Shown here in pieces: positions 4,818 through 13,296 of a stretch of DNA of 31,962 bases. The stretch covers positions 1-31,962 of IMG/VR virus record IMGVR_UViG_3300045933_000063; one strand, given 5' to 3'. The position numbers and the translations under genes are program-made. The notes under the pieces are model-generated. The model was given only the letters and a program-made list of their open reading frames with translations. It was not told the origin of the DNA and searched no databases. Numbering within the stretch: the first letter of the stretch is position 1; the number at the start of each line of letters is the position of its first letter. This stretch comes from a virus.

Positions 4818-6245
4818 ATGCAGCAGATTACCCTCCCATATCAGTGGCAGCCGCGTCCGTATCAGCTGCGGGTATGGAGTTACTTGCGGAACCGGGGCAA
4901 GCGGGCGGTGGTGTGTTGGCCCCGGCGGCATGGCAAGGATGATGTGGGCATGCAGCAGATGGCCTGTGCGATGGGGGAGCGCAAGGGGGTGTACTGGTAT
5001 TTGTTGCCGGAGTATGCGCAAGCGCGGAAGGCCGTGTGGGACGCCATTGATGAAGAGAAGGGCGTCCGGCGGATTGATCTGGTCTTTCCCCCGGCGATTC
5101 GCGACATGTACAGTGAGCAGGAAATGAAGGTGGGCTATGGCGGCAGCTATCTCCAGGTGGTGGGCGCGGATAACTATAACTCGCTCGTCGGCTCTCCCCC
5201 GGTGGGGGTGGTCTTTAGCGAATTTGCGCGGACGAATCCGAGCGCGTGGCCCTACATTATGCCGATAGTCGAGAAGAACGGGGGGTGGGCGTATTTCAAT
5301 TCGACGCCGTATGGGGACAATCATTTCAAACGCTTTTGTGAGTTTGCCGACAAGCAGATGGGGGCGGGCAAGGCCTGGTTCTACCAGCGGCTCACGGCAG
5401 ACGAGTGCGGCGTCTACACGCCAGAACAGCTCGCCGCGATCAAGGAGGAGCTCTGTACCATCCATGGGGACGACTATGGGATGGCCTTGTTTCTCCAAGA
5501 GTATTACACGAGTTTTGATGCGGCGGTCCCCGGATCCTACTTTGCGGAATTCCTGGACAAGGCCAAGGCGGAAGGCCGGATTCATCCGTTTGCGGTGGAT
5601 GGGACCCTGCCGGTCTTCACGGCGTGGGACTTGGGCCGGACGGATGATACGGCCATTTGGTGGTACCAACTCCTCGGCTCCGAACTCCTGATCTTCGACT
5701 TTCACAGCTCCTCACTCAAAGATATTGATTTTTATGTGGAGCTCCTCGAACAGAAGCGCGACGAGCACCAGATTCGCTATGGGCGGCATTGGTTGCCGCA
5801 TGATGCGCGGCCCCGGACCCAGGCGGCGGGGGCGGGCTCGACCCTGCATCAGTTCGCGGAGCACGCCCGACGCAATCCGAAGCTCGGCTCGTTTGCCATT
5901 GCGAAACGCCTGGATAAGCAGGAGCAGATTCAAGCCGTCAGGACGACGCTGCCGCGCTGCCGGTTTCATGACACCCGCACCGCCGACGGCATCAAGGCGC
6001 TGCGGCACTATCATCGGGAATGGGACGAGGAGTTGCGAAAGTTCAACGATACGCCCGTGCATGATTGGGCCTCGCATCCCGCCGATGCGTTTATGGTGCT
6101 CGCCCTCACGTGGAACATGCCGACGGTGAAGCCGGACGCGCCCGCGATCTGGCCGTTGAAGCCGCAAGGCTTTCGCTGGGGCGATCTGCTGAAGCAGCAC
6201 TTCGACCGGAGGCGGGCCCTGCGCGAGGAACAAGGCGTGAGCTGA
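4818..6245 (+). CDS. terL: terminase large subunit (ATPase-nuclease)
   Basis: 475 residues, a normal length. Walker A is WPRRHGKD (34-41). The Walker B-like strand with catalytic Glu is GVVFSEF (about 130-136). The RNase H-fold nuclease carries acidic residues in FTAWDLGR (D271), LPHDA (D329) and SHPADAF (D423). The protein pumps DNA into the procapsid and cuts concatemers. ATG 4818 is the first start after the previous stop; the upstream ribosome site is poor, so expression may depend on coupling. The stop overlaps the portal start by one base (TGATG). Confidence 0.93.
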   Translation: MQQITLPYQWQPRPYQLRVWSYLRNRGKRAVVCWPRRHGKDDVGMQQMACAMGERKGVYWYLLPEYAQARKAVWDAIDEEKGVRRIDLVFPPAIRDMYSEQEMKVGYGGSYLQVVGADNYNSLVGSPPVGVVFSEFARTNPSAWPYIMPIVEKNGGWAYFNSTPYGDNHFKRFCEFADKQMGAGKAWFYQRLTADECGVYTPEQLAAIKEELCTIHGDDYGMALFLQEYYTSFDAAVPGSYFAEFLDKAKAEGRIHPFAVDGTLPVFTAWDLGRTDDTAIWWYQLLGSELLIFDFHSSSLKDIDFYVELLEQKRDEHQIRYGRHWLPHDARPRTQAAGAGSTLHQFAEHARRNPKLGSFAIAKRLDKQEQIQAVRTTLPRCRFHDTRTADGIKALRHYHREWDEELRKFNDTPVHDWASHPADAFMVLALTWNMPTVKPDAPAIWPLKPQGFRWGDLLKQHFDRRRALREEQGVS

Positions 6246-8581
6246 TGGCCACCAAAGAACCTGCAAAAATTGTTGCCTTTTGGTTGAATGAACTCAAGGC
6301 GTCGAAGAAGCGCGAGGAGCGCTATCGAAAAAATGGGGCGAAGGTCTTGGCGCTGTACGAAGCCGATCAGGAGCAGGACACGCCGTTTAACATTCTGTAT
6401 TCCAATACCGAAACGCTCCGGCCCGCGTTGTACAGTGCGCAGCCCCGCCCGGTGGTGGAGCGGCGCTTTAAGGATGACGATCCCATCGGCAAACTGGCGA
6501 GCGAGGCGTCGAAACGCCTCCTGGAATATCATCTCGACACGAACAAAGAAGACTATGAAACGCTCAACGAGGCCATGGGCGCGATTGTGCTCGATACGCT
6601 GCTTCCGGGCCGTGGGGTCCTCGCGCTCAAATATGACGCGAATTTCGTGCCGATTGAGGAGCCGCGTCCGCCCGATGACCGTGACGACGAGCCGGTGGAT
6701 GAGTCGGCCCGCGCGGAGTATGCCGAGCACGAACAGGTCTGCTACGAATCCATCGTGTGGGATCGCTTCTTGATCGGCTACGCCAAGAAATGGACGAAAG
6801 TCCCCTGGATTGCCTACCAGTTCCATCTGACGAAAGAAGAAGTGGCGACGGTGCTCGGGACGGAGATTGCGACGAAACTCACCTATCAATCCGTACAGGA
6901 CACCGACGAGGATGCGGACCGGCAACGGAGCCACCGGAACGCCGACGATCTCGGCGAACGCCGGACCGCGTGCATCTATCAGATTTGGGATAAGGCGGGG
7001 GGGAAGAAAGTCCGCTACATTTCGCCGAACTACAAGGACGGCGAACTCAAGGTCGAAGACGATCCGTTAGGGCTCACCGGCTTTTTCAACACGCCGCGTC
7101 CGCTCGTGTTTGTCGAGAAGTCCTGCTCGCTGGTCCCGACCGCCCCCTATCAGATGTACAAATCCCAAGCCGATGAGCTGAACCGGATCACGCGGCGCAT
7201 GAAGAAGCTGATTGAGGCCTGCAAAGCCCGCGGGATCTACGATGGGGCGATGGGCGGCGATCTTGAAACCTTGATGGAGAAGGACGACAACGCCTTGATT
7301 CCGGCCCAAGTGTCGGCGGCGCTGGCCACGGAAAAAGGATTTCAAAACGCCATTTGGTTTTTGCCAATCGACGTGGTGTCACAAGTCTATCAGCAATTGA
7401 TTCAGGCGCGAGAAGCGTGCAAACAAACTATTTATGAAATTACCGGCATTGCCGACATTATGCGCGGGGCCACGAACGCGAGCGAAACCCTGGGGGCCCA
7501 GCAGATCAAAAACCAATGGGGGACGCTGCGCCTCAAACGCATGCAAAACGAGGTGGCCCGCTATGTGCGCGATCTGGAGCGCATGACGCTCGACATTGCG
7601 TCGACGAAGTTCAGCGAAGAGACGTGGGCGGCCATGACCGGGCTTCCGTTCGTCACCAGCGCCCAGCGCCAACGGCTGGAACAGCAGGCCGCGATTCTCA
7701 CGCAGATGCAACAGCCGCTGCCGCCCGACTTGCAGCAGCAATTGGCCCAACCGGTGTGGGGGCAGATCTTGCAGCTCCTGCGTGATGACCTGCAACGCTC
7801 CTACCGGATCGATATTGAAACGAATTCGACGATTGAGCCGGAAGCGGCGGAAGACAAGCAAGCCCTCACGGAACTCCTGACGGCGTTGAGCCAAACCATG
7901 CAAGCCTTCGGGCCATTGGTCTTGCAAGGCGTCCTGCCGTTTGAAGCGGCGCAATCGATGCTCTTGTTCATTGCCCGTCGATTCCGGTTCGGGTCAGAGA
8001 TTGAAGGCAAGCTGATGGCGATGCAACCGCCGAAGCCGCAAGACGATGGCCAGGCGAAAGAAATGGAAGCGGCGCACAAGCAACTGGAGATGGACAAACA
8101 ACTGGCCGTCAAAGAGGTCGAATACAAAAAGAAAGAGTCGGCTATGGCGTTGAAAGAGCAGGGCATGCAGCAGGAGATGGACGGGCACAAGCGCGACCTC
8201 GATTTGCAGATGCGCGAAATGCAATTGCAGGTGAAGGAGCAGCAATTCGGGATGCAACAAAACGTCGAGCGCGGGGTCCTGGATCTTCAGAAACAGCACG
8301 CTGGCCAGGAATTGGAGAGTCGCAAGCAGCTCCAATCCATGAAAGAAAAGAAGTATCACGTCGAAGCGGTCGTCAACAAAAAGACGGATACCGCGATGAG
8401 TCAAGGGATTGCCACCATGAAAGGCCTCGTAGAGCAACTGGCGGCGATGGTGGCGCAGCAGTCACAGGATCATCAGCGCATGATGACGGAGATGATGACG
8501 GCATTGAACCGGCCTCGGGTGAAGAAGGCCATTCGCGGGCAAGACGGGCGCATTGAAGCGGTGGAAGAGCAAGTGGCATGA
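6245..8581 (+). CDS. portal protein (podovirus type)
   Basis: 778 residues, long like podovirus portals. Residues 1-590 hold the portal core, with conserved-looking segments FNILYSNTETLRPALYSAQP and YEITGIADIMRGATNASETL (a hallmark of these portals). About residues 605-705 form a Lys/Gln/Glu-rich coiled coil (KQLEMDKQLAVKEVEYKKK and onward), comparable in position to the barrel of P22-like portals. It is the dodecameric DNA gate at the capsid vertex. It directly follows terL and overlaps the next gene by ATGA. Confidence 0.9.
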   Translation: MATKEPAKIVAFWLNELKASKKREERYRKNGAKVLALYEADQEQDTPFNILYSNTETLRPALYSAQPRPVVERRFKDDDPIGKLASEASKRLLEYHLDTNKEDYETLNEAMGAIVLDTLLPGRGVLALKYDANFVPIEEPRPPDDRDDEPVDESARAEYAEHEQVCYESIVWDRFLIGYAKKWTKVPWIAYQFHLTKEEVATVLGTEIATKLTYQSVQDTDEDADRQRSHRNADDLGERRTACIYQIWDKAGGKKVRYISPNYKDGELKVEDDPLGLTGFFNTPRPLVFVEKSCSLVPTAPYQMYKSQADELNRITRRMKKLIEACKARGIYDGAMGGDLETLMEKDDNALIPAQVSAALATEKGFQNAIWFLPIDVVSQVYQQLIQAREACKQTIYEITGIADIMRGATNASETLGAQQIKNQWGTLRLKRMQNEVARYVRDLERMTLDIASTKFSEETWAAMTGLPFVTSAQRQRLEQQAAILTQMQQPLPPDLQQQLAQPVWGQILQLLRDDLQRSYRIDIETNSTIEPEAAEDKQALTELLTALSQTMQAFGPLVLQGVLPFEAAQSMLLFIARRFRFGSEIEGKLMAMQPPKPQDDGQAKEMEAAHKQLEMDKQLAVKEVEYKKKESAMALKEQGMQQEMDGHKRDLDLQMREMQLQVKEQQFGMQQNVERGVLDLQKQHAGQELESRKQLQSMKEKKYHVEAVVNKKTDTAMSQGIATMKGLVEQLAAMVAQQSQDHQRMMTEMMTALNRPRVKKAIRGQDGRIEAVEEQVA

Positions 8582-9609
8582 GTCTGTATCTAAGTCCGTA
8601 TCTCGGGACTGGCACACGGGCTGATCCCTATCGGCCTCGCGGGCAGGAGCAGCCGGGGGCGAGCACGATCGATATTCGGCTGGATCCAACCAGCGCGGGA
8701 GGGGGAGGGGTGGGGTTTGCCCTGCTGTGGCTGCCTGCTGGCATTCCCGATCCGTCGGGGTCGGTGAAACTGGCGGACGACTACGGCGAAACGCTCACCA
8801 ATCAACAGCGCAACCGCTTGAATCAACGCACGGGCCTAGATTTCAGCGCTGATACGACGATTCAAGAGGCGTTGGAAACGATCCTCTTTCGATCAGATAC
8901 CCTCGGCTGGAAGGCCTTGCGTCCCACGAATGGACGGTATGAAGCCTGGTTGGGATCGAGTAGCGGAAAACGGAAATGGATCGATACGGCCACGCCTCCG
9001 GCGGGGGGCTCCATTTCGGATAACTTCACTCGTGCCAACGAAACGCCAATTGCGTCTCCCTGGGTGGAACTGTCTGGCTCCACCGGCAACGTCAACCTCG
9101 CGTCGAACGCCATCACCCATACCGCCGATGGGGACTTCTTTCTCTACTACAGCCATGGCTCCGGCTGGAACGCCGATCAATCGAGTCAATGGCAGTATGT
9201 CAGCGAAATCTCTGCCGATCAAGATTGGGGCCCGGCGGTTCGCGTGGGGTCGAACGGATTTAGCGGGTATTTCTACGATCAGTATGACTTGGGGCGGCTG
9301 ATTCTGAAATTCGTCGCAGGCTCTGCTTCGACCGTGGAAACCGCGAGCGGGGCTGGGGGGACCGGCGTGCCCTATAAGATCGATGCCACCGGCTCAACCA
9401 TTCGCTATTACGACAATGGGACTGAGAATGCGAACAGTCCTGTCACAGATACGTCACTGACCACGGCAGGTAACGGAGCCGGAGTGTTTTTCTATGGCAA
9501 CGGCGGCTCGATTGATGCTTTTCTTGGGACGGGGGAAGTGACGGCGGGGGCGAACCCGAAAGGCCCCTTGAGTAATCCGTTGATGGGTCCGTTCGGAGGG
9601 CCGATCTAA
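8578..9609 (+). CDS. virion-associated protein with concanavalin-like domain
   Basis: 343 residues. The N-terminus (YLSPYLGTGTRADPYRPRG) and a region ending near residue 145 look like a virion-anchoring or linker part. From about residue 146 (SISDNFTRANETPIASPWVE) a Trp/Gly/Asn-rich beta domain resembles the concanavalin/LamG jelly-roll fold of surface- or carbohydrate-binding proteins. Location between portal and scaffold suggests a head- or portal-associated protein, possibly a surface decoration. No signal peptide. Fold call is from pattern only. Confidence 0.6.
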   Translation: MSLYLSPYLGTGTRADPYRPRGQEQPGASTIDIRLDPTSAGGGGVGFALLWLPAGIPDPSGSVKLADDYGETLTNQQRNRLNQRTGLDFSADTTIQEALETILFRSDTLGWKALRPTNGRYEAWLGSSSGKRKWIDTATPPAGGSISDNFTRANETPIASPWVELSGSTGNVNLASNAITHTADGDFFLYYSHGSGWNADQSSQWQYVSEISADQDWGPAVRVGSNGFSGYFYDQYDLGRLILKFVAGSASTVETASGAGGTGVPYKIDATGSTIRYYDNGTENANSPVTDTSLTTAGNGAGVFFYGNGGSIDAFLGTGEVTAGANPKGPLSNPLMGPFGGPI

Positions 9610-11706
9610 ATGATTCGTGATCTTGGTGTCGTGCCGCCCGGGACGACCCTGTATATCCCGTTTCACACCTTTGACTCGAACGATCCGAGCGCCTCGGTCA
9701 CCTTGACCGGGTTGGCCACCACGGACATTGAAATCTACAAAGACGGCGGGACGACGCAGCGGGCCTCGGATAACGGCTATGCGCTCCTGGATACCGATGG
9801 GATCGATTTCGATGGAGTGACGGGCATCCATGGACTCAGCATCAATCTCGCCGATAACTCGACGGCAGGGTTCTATGCCGCTGGCTCGCAATACTGGGTC
9901 GTCATTGCCTCCGTCACGGTCGACGCGGCAACGATCAATTTTCTGCTCGCTACGTTCCGCATCGGGTATCCCACGGCGCTGCTCAATACCACCATTGCCA
10001 CCCTGTCGAGTCAAACAAGTTTCACCCTGACCAGCGGCCCGGCTGAAGACGATGCTTTGAACGGCTGCGTTGTCTGCATCCATGACGTGGCGAGCGCGGT
10101 GCAGCTGGGCTTTGCCGTCGTGTCGGACTATACCGGCTCCACCAAGACCGTCACCCTAGCGGCGGGTACGACCTTCACGGCGGCGGCCACCGATAATATA
10201 GCCGTCTTTCCGCCGATCAATTTGGCACTCATTGCCGGGTCTGCCGTTTCGACCTCCTCGGCACAACTCGGCGTCAATGTGGTCAACGCGGCAGGAACCG
10301 CCTGGGGCTCGGGGGCCATTACCGCCGCCTCCATCGCCTCGGATGCCATTACCGCCGCGAAAATCGCGACGGGGGCCATTGATGCCGATGCCATCGCCGA
10401 CAACGCCATTGATGCCGGGGCGATTGCCAGCGGAGCCATTACGAGCGCCAAGTTTGCCGCCGGGGCCATTACGGCGTCGGTGATTGCGACGGACGCGATT
10501 GATGCGGATGCCTTGGCGACGGATGCCGTGACGGAATTGACCGACGCCATGAAGACGGCGTTTGGCCTCGTGACGGGAACGGCTGACAGTGGGACGACAA
10601 CCACGATGGTTGATGCCGCCTTGACTCAGGCCGATACCGATTATTGGAAAGGCTCGCTGATTGTTTTTACGTCCGGCACGATCTCCGGCCAAGCGCGGCT
10701 CATTACGGCCTTTACCCCAGCCTCCGACACCGTGACGTTTACTCCGGCGACGACGCAAGCGGTGGGGACCAACACGTACCTGCTCATCCCGAAAGGGAGA
10801 GTGGATGTGGAATTGTGGGACGGATCGGCAGTGAATGCTCTCGCCTCTGGGCGCGTGGACGCGACGGTTGGAGCGATGCAGACAGATACGCTGACGGCGG
10901 CGGCTCTCGCGGCTGATGCCGTGACGGAGATCCAAGCGGGCCTCTCCACGCTGACACAAGCCAACGTGCGCACGGCGGTCGGGCTGGCGTCGGCCAATCT
11001 GGACACTCAGCTCTCGACGATCGATACGGTTGCGGATGCGATTCTCGTGGATACGGCGGAAATCGGTGTGGCAGGGGCGGGGCTCACGGCGGTCCCGTGG
11101 AATGCAGCCTGGGACGCCGAAGTAGAGAGTGAAGCCACGGACGCCTTAACCGCCTATGACCCGCCGACGAAGGCAGAGCTTGATAGTGCCGTGGCGAACG
11201 TGAGCGTTGATGAAATCCAAGCGAGTGCGGTGGCGGATCTCTTCAATACCGACAGCGGGACCACCTATGGGGCCGCGGTGGCCGGGTCCGCCGTCAAGGA
11301 GATTGCGGACAATGCGGGCGGATCCGCCCTGACTGAAGCTGGCATTGCCGATGCCGTCTGGGATGAAGCGCTCGCGGGCCATCTTGGAGCGGGATCGACG
11401 GGTGCCGCCCTGAACGCGGCGGGGAGCGCAGGCGATCCGTGGTCAACGGCCATTCCCGGCGCGTATGGTGCAGGAACGGCGGGGAAGATCCTTGGTGACA
11501 ATATCAACGCAACCATTGCTAGCCGTGCCTCACAAGCCTCGGTGGATACGGTCGATGATTTTCTGGACACCGAAATGGCTGCGATCAAGGCGAAGACCGA
11601 TTCATTGACGTTTACCGTGGCGAATCAACTCGATGCGAATGTGCAGTATGTGAATGATGTTCAGGTGAATGGGACAGGATCTCCAGGCGATGAATGGGGG
11701 CCGTAA
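9610..11706 (+). CDS. large repeat-containing fibre-like virion protein
   Basis: 698 residues; its ATG directly follows the preceding TAA, with GGAGG at 9595-9599. The N-terminal 200 residues look beta-rich. Residues 236-307 are a run of degenerate Ala/Ile/Asp repeats (DAITAAKIATGAIDADAIAD type), as found in phage fibre and trimeric surface proteins with stacked beta structure. Later segments (DAVWDEALAGH, ETA/DAV motifs) recur in environmental phage structural proteins. No catalytic motif. Placing such a fibre-like gene between portal and scaffold is unusual; most relatives put fibres after the tail genes. Confidence 0.6.
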   Translation: MIRDLGVVPPGTTLYIPFHTFDSNDPSASVTLTGLATTDIEIYKDGGTTQRASDNGYALLDTDGIDFDGVTGIHGLSINLADNSTAGFYAAGSQYWVVIASVTVDAATINFLLATFRIGYPTALLNTTIATLSSQTSFTLTSGPAEDDALNGCVVCIHDVASAVQLGFAVVSDYTGSTKTVTLAAGTTFTAAATDNIAVFPPINLALIAGSAVSTSSAQLGVNVVNAAGTAWGSGAITAASIASDAITAAKIATGAIDADAIADNAIDAGAIASGAITSAKFAAGAITASVIATDAIDADALATDAVTELTDAMKTAFGLVTGTADSGTTTTMVDAALTQADTDYWKGSLIVFTSGTISGQARLITAFTPASDTVTFTPATTQAVGTNTYLLIPKGRVDVELWDGSAVNALASGRVDATVGAMQTDTLTAAALAADAVTEIQAGLSTLTQANVRTAVGLASANLDTQLSTIDTVADAILVDTAEIGVAGAGLTAVPWNAAWDAEVESEATDALTAYDPPTKAELDSAVANVSVDEIQASAVADLFNTDSGTTYGAAVAGSAVKEIADNAGGSALTEAGIADAVWDEALAGHLGAGSTGAALNAAGSAGDPWSTAIPGAYGAGTAGKILGDNINATIASRASQASVDTVDDFLDTEMAAIKAKTDSLTFTVANQLDANVQYVNDVQVNGTGSPGDEWGP
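10315..10530 (+). repeat. degenerate Ala-Ile-Asp repeats in fibre-like gene
   Basis: About 72 codons in which GCCATT-type pairs recur every 5 to 10 codons, giving AITAAKIATGAIDADAIAD-like units. The DNA copies are diverged (GCCATTACC, GCCATTGAT, GCGATTGAT). This is protein-level repetition, probably a repetitive beta structure. Confidence 0.8.
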
Positions 11707-12111
11707 ATGGCTTCCACGTGGGGTACGTCATGGGGCACGGCATGGGCGACGTCCTGGGGCGGAGAGACGGTCGAACCACCCGTTATTCTGGTGGGCGGCG
11801 GCGACGATGCGCCACGCAAGCGGAAACGGAGGGGCTTTCATGAGCTGGCTCAGGAGTTGGAAGAGACAATTCGTGGACTGGTATTGCCTCCGGCTCTTGA
11901 GGCGGTACCGGAACGGGCCGGTGCATCCCTCACTCCAGGAGAGGCGGGACGCGCTCTTGATGAACTGGTTGTATTGGCCCAAGGGCAACACGCCCTCTTG
12001 CAACGAGCCGCCGCGCTACGTGCCGAACTGCAACGTCTTGAAGACGATCGGGCACAGGCCCGCGCCGCCTTTGAACAGGACGAAGAGGACGCGCTGATAT
12101 GGATGTTCTAA
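11707..12111 (+). CDS. small virion-region protein with WG(T/S) repeats
   Basis: 134 residues, start directly after the preceding TAA. It opens with a Trp-rich tandem pattern, TWGTSWGTAWATSWGG, spacing one Trp every four residues. A basic stretch (RKRKRRGF) and a helical, probably coiled-coil C-terminal half follow (HELAQELEETIRGL, then LQRAAALRAELQRLEDDRAQ). Such WGxS repeats recur in environmental phage structural modules, with unknown role. The 3' end overlaps the next gene by 13 bp. Confidence 0.6.
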   Translation: MASTWGTSWGTAWATSWGGETVEPPVILVGGGDDAPRKRKRRGFHELAQELEETIRGLVLPPALEAVPERAGASLTPGEAGRALDELVVLAQGQHALLQRAAALRAELQRLEDDRAQARAAFEQDEEDALIWMF

Positions 12112-12524
12112 AACCGTTGCGCGTGTTTCTGGAAACGGACGAGCACGGGGCGCACTGGACGCAGGCCCAGGCGCTCATGACCCACTCAAAACGGCTGTTG
12201 TGCTTTACCTTTGTGACGGAACGGCTTGGACGGTATACCATCCCGGCATTGTGCGGATACGGGGATCTCGCGCTCTATGTCAGCAACGACGCGCCGATTG
12301 TCATGGATGTATCCCAGTTCTGGAAGCAAATTAAGGTGCAGGATCTCTGTGCCGTGTATGTGCCCGCCGTCGAAAAACTCAGCCCGTTTCCCTCGATGAT
12401 GCTCTTTCGCAACAAGTTTTGCGACCGGTTGACGCCGGAGTATGTGTTCACTGCCACGAGAGACCAGCTGGCGCCGTCCGTGTGGGCCGGGGGGCCCCAG
12501 AATGTGGGGGTTCTGGAGGTGTAG
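12099..12524 (+). CDS. hypothetical protein in virion region
   Basis: 141 residues starting inside the 3' end of the previous gene. A mixed alpha/beta sequence with LLCFTFVTERLGRYTIPALC and a Pro/Phe-rich C-terminal part. Four Cys are scattered and do not form a clear zinc site. No family recognised. Position in an overlapping run suggests co-expression with head genes. Confidence 0.6.
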   Translation: MDVLKPLRVFLETDEHGAHWTQAQALMTHSKRLLCFTFVTERLGRYTIPALCGYGDLALYVSNDAPIVMDVSQFWKQIKVQDLCAVYVPAVEKLSPFPSMMLFRNKFCDRLTPEYVFTATRDQLAPSVWAGGPQNVGVLEV

Positions 12525-12525
12525 C

Positions 12526-12942
12526 ATGCTGTATGAATACAGGTGCGCCAACCAACACATCACTCAAAAGATTTGTCGATCCCGTGATTATGTGGAAGCG
12601 GTCGATTGCGAACAGTGTGATCTGGCGGCGGTGCGGATCTTTACCCCACCGATCATGGTCAAGGCGTCTCAGGATATCTGCTACAATTCGCCGATTGATG
12701 GCAGGCCGATTACGTCGCAGGCGGCACGCCGCGATGACCTGGCCCGACACGGCTGTATCCCGTATGACCCGGAGATGAAGACTGATGCGGACAGGAAGCA
12801 GCGAGAGCGGCAAGACTCATTAGATCGAGCAGTGGAGGCAACGGTTGCGCGGGAAATTACCAAAATGCCAACGGCCAAAAAGGCGCAGCTTCGGAAGGAA
12901 GTGATGAATCAAGGCTTGACGGCTGAGGTGGTGCGGATATGA
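12526..12942 (+). CDS. zinc-ribbon (FmdB-like) phage protein
   Basis: 138 residues from ATG 12526, with GGAGGTG just upstream (from about 12515). The N-terminus YEYRCANQH with a later DCEQC resembles the FmdB-type zinc ribbon (YEYxCxxCG...CP.C) though the first CxxC is reduced to a single Cys. The centre (FTPPIMVKASQDICYNSPID, then RPITSQAARRDDLARHGCI) is of the kind seen in phage hypothetical proteins. The C-terminal third is charged and helical. Longer in-frame extension upstream would overlap the previous gene and is rejected. Role unknown, possibly head assembly. Confidence 0.65.
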   Translation: MLYEYRCANQHITQKICRSRDYVEAVDCEQCDLAAVRIFTPPIMVKASQDICYNSPIDGRPITSQAARRDDLARHGCIPYDPEMKTDADRKQRERQDSLDRAVEATVAREITKMPTAKKAQLRKEVMNQGLTAEVVRI

Positions 12943-13118
12943 CGGAACAGTTGATTGATGAGGCGTACAGGGCCACGCATCGCGCGTGCCCGATGTGCCT
13001 GAATCTTGTCGTAACAACCCTGCTCGCGTGCACGTATATTCCTGATGTGAATCGGGCTCGCTGTGAACAGTGCGGATGGGTTGGAACAGTTGAGGATCTT
13101 GTTCAGGAGAGATTGTGA
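12939..13118 (+). CDS. 59-residue zinc-ribbon microprotein
   Basis: ATG 12939 overlaps the preceding stop (ATGA). The sequence has CPMC and CEQCGW knuckles about 26 residues apart, a classic four-Cys zinc ribbon. It resembles in layout the microprotein at 31108 (CPQCGR ... CRCGW). The stop overlaps the next start as GTGA. Function unknown. Confidence 0.6.
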   Translation: MTEQLIDEAYRATHRACPMCLNLVVTTLLACTYIPDVNRARCEQCGWVGTVEDLVQERL

Positions 13119-13213
13119 CACAATTGACAGAATCAGACCGGCGATTCATAATAGACGTATTAAAAATCATCGAGGGGTTGCGGCGAAAACTCAAAGAACT
13201 TTTAGATAAATAG
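13115..13213 (+). CDS. 32-residue amphipathic-helix microgene
   Basis: GTG 13115 overlaps the previous stop (GTGA) and has AGGAG at 13105-13109. It encodes 32 residues ending RRKLKELLDK, essentially one charged amphipathic helix. The terminator at 13242-13279 follows within 30 bp. Coupling and the ribosome site support it; size argues for caution. Confidence 0.45.
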   Translation: MTQLTESDRRFIIDVLKIIEGLRRKLKELLDK

Positions 13214-13241
13214 CTTACTCCGCAGAATACGCGCGGCTCAA

Positions 13242-13279
13242 GGCTCAGTGGGGGATGTTATCCCCGGCTGGGCCTTTTT
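13242..13279 (+). terminator. strong intrinsic terminator before scaffold gene
   Basis: GGCTCAGTGGGG (13242-13253) pairs with CCCC(GG)CTGGGCC (13262-13274) with one bulged base, followed by TTTTTGTTTTT. The T-run ends 3-4 bp before the Shine-Dalgarno GGAGGT of the scaffold gene. It probably separates or attenuates expression between the portal and capsid segments. Confidence 0.85.
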
Positions 13280-13296
13280 GTTTTTCTGGAGGTGTC

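Noticed and set aside
4788-5705. Long open frame on the minus strand opposite terL
   Set aside because: It mirrors a GC-rich confident gene (terL), is rich in Arg/Pro/His/Leu with no recognised motif, and no minus-strand gene is supported anywhere in the window.
3753-6245. Consecutive genes in one frame separated by single TGA/TAG stops, hinting at stop-codon recoding
   Set aside because: Accepted genes elsewhere in the window end normally at TAA, TAG and TGA and contain no internal recoded stops. The shared frame is probably chance; only the start-less piece at 4275-4394 is kept as a finding.
6011-6934. Minus-strand frame spanning the terL-portal junction
   Set aside because: Antisense shadow of two well-supported genes with strong family motifs on the + strand.
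11669-12097. Alternative + strand frame overlapping the WG-repeat protein
   Set aside because: It overlaps both the end of the 698-residue gene and the WG-repeat gene, has no ribosome site, and lacks their coding-type composition.
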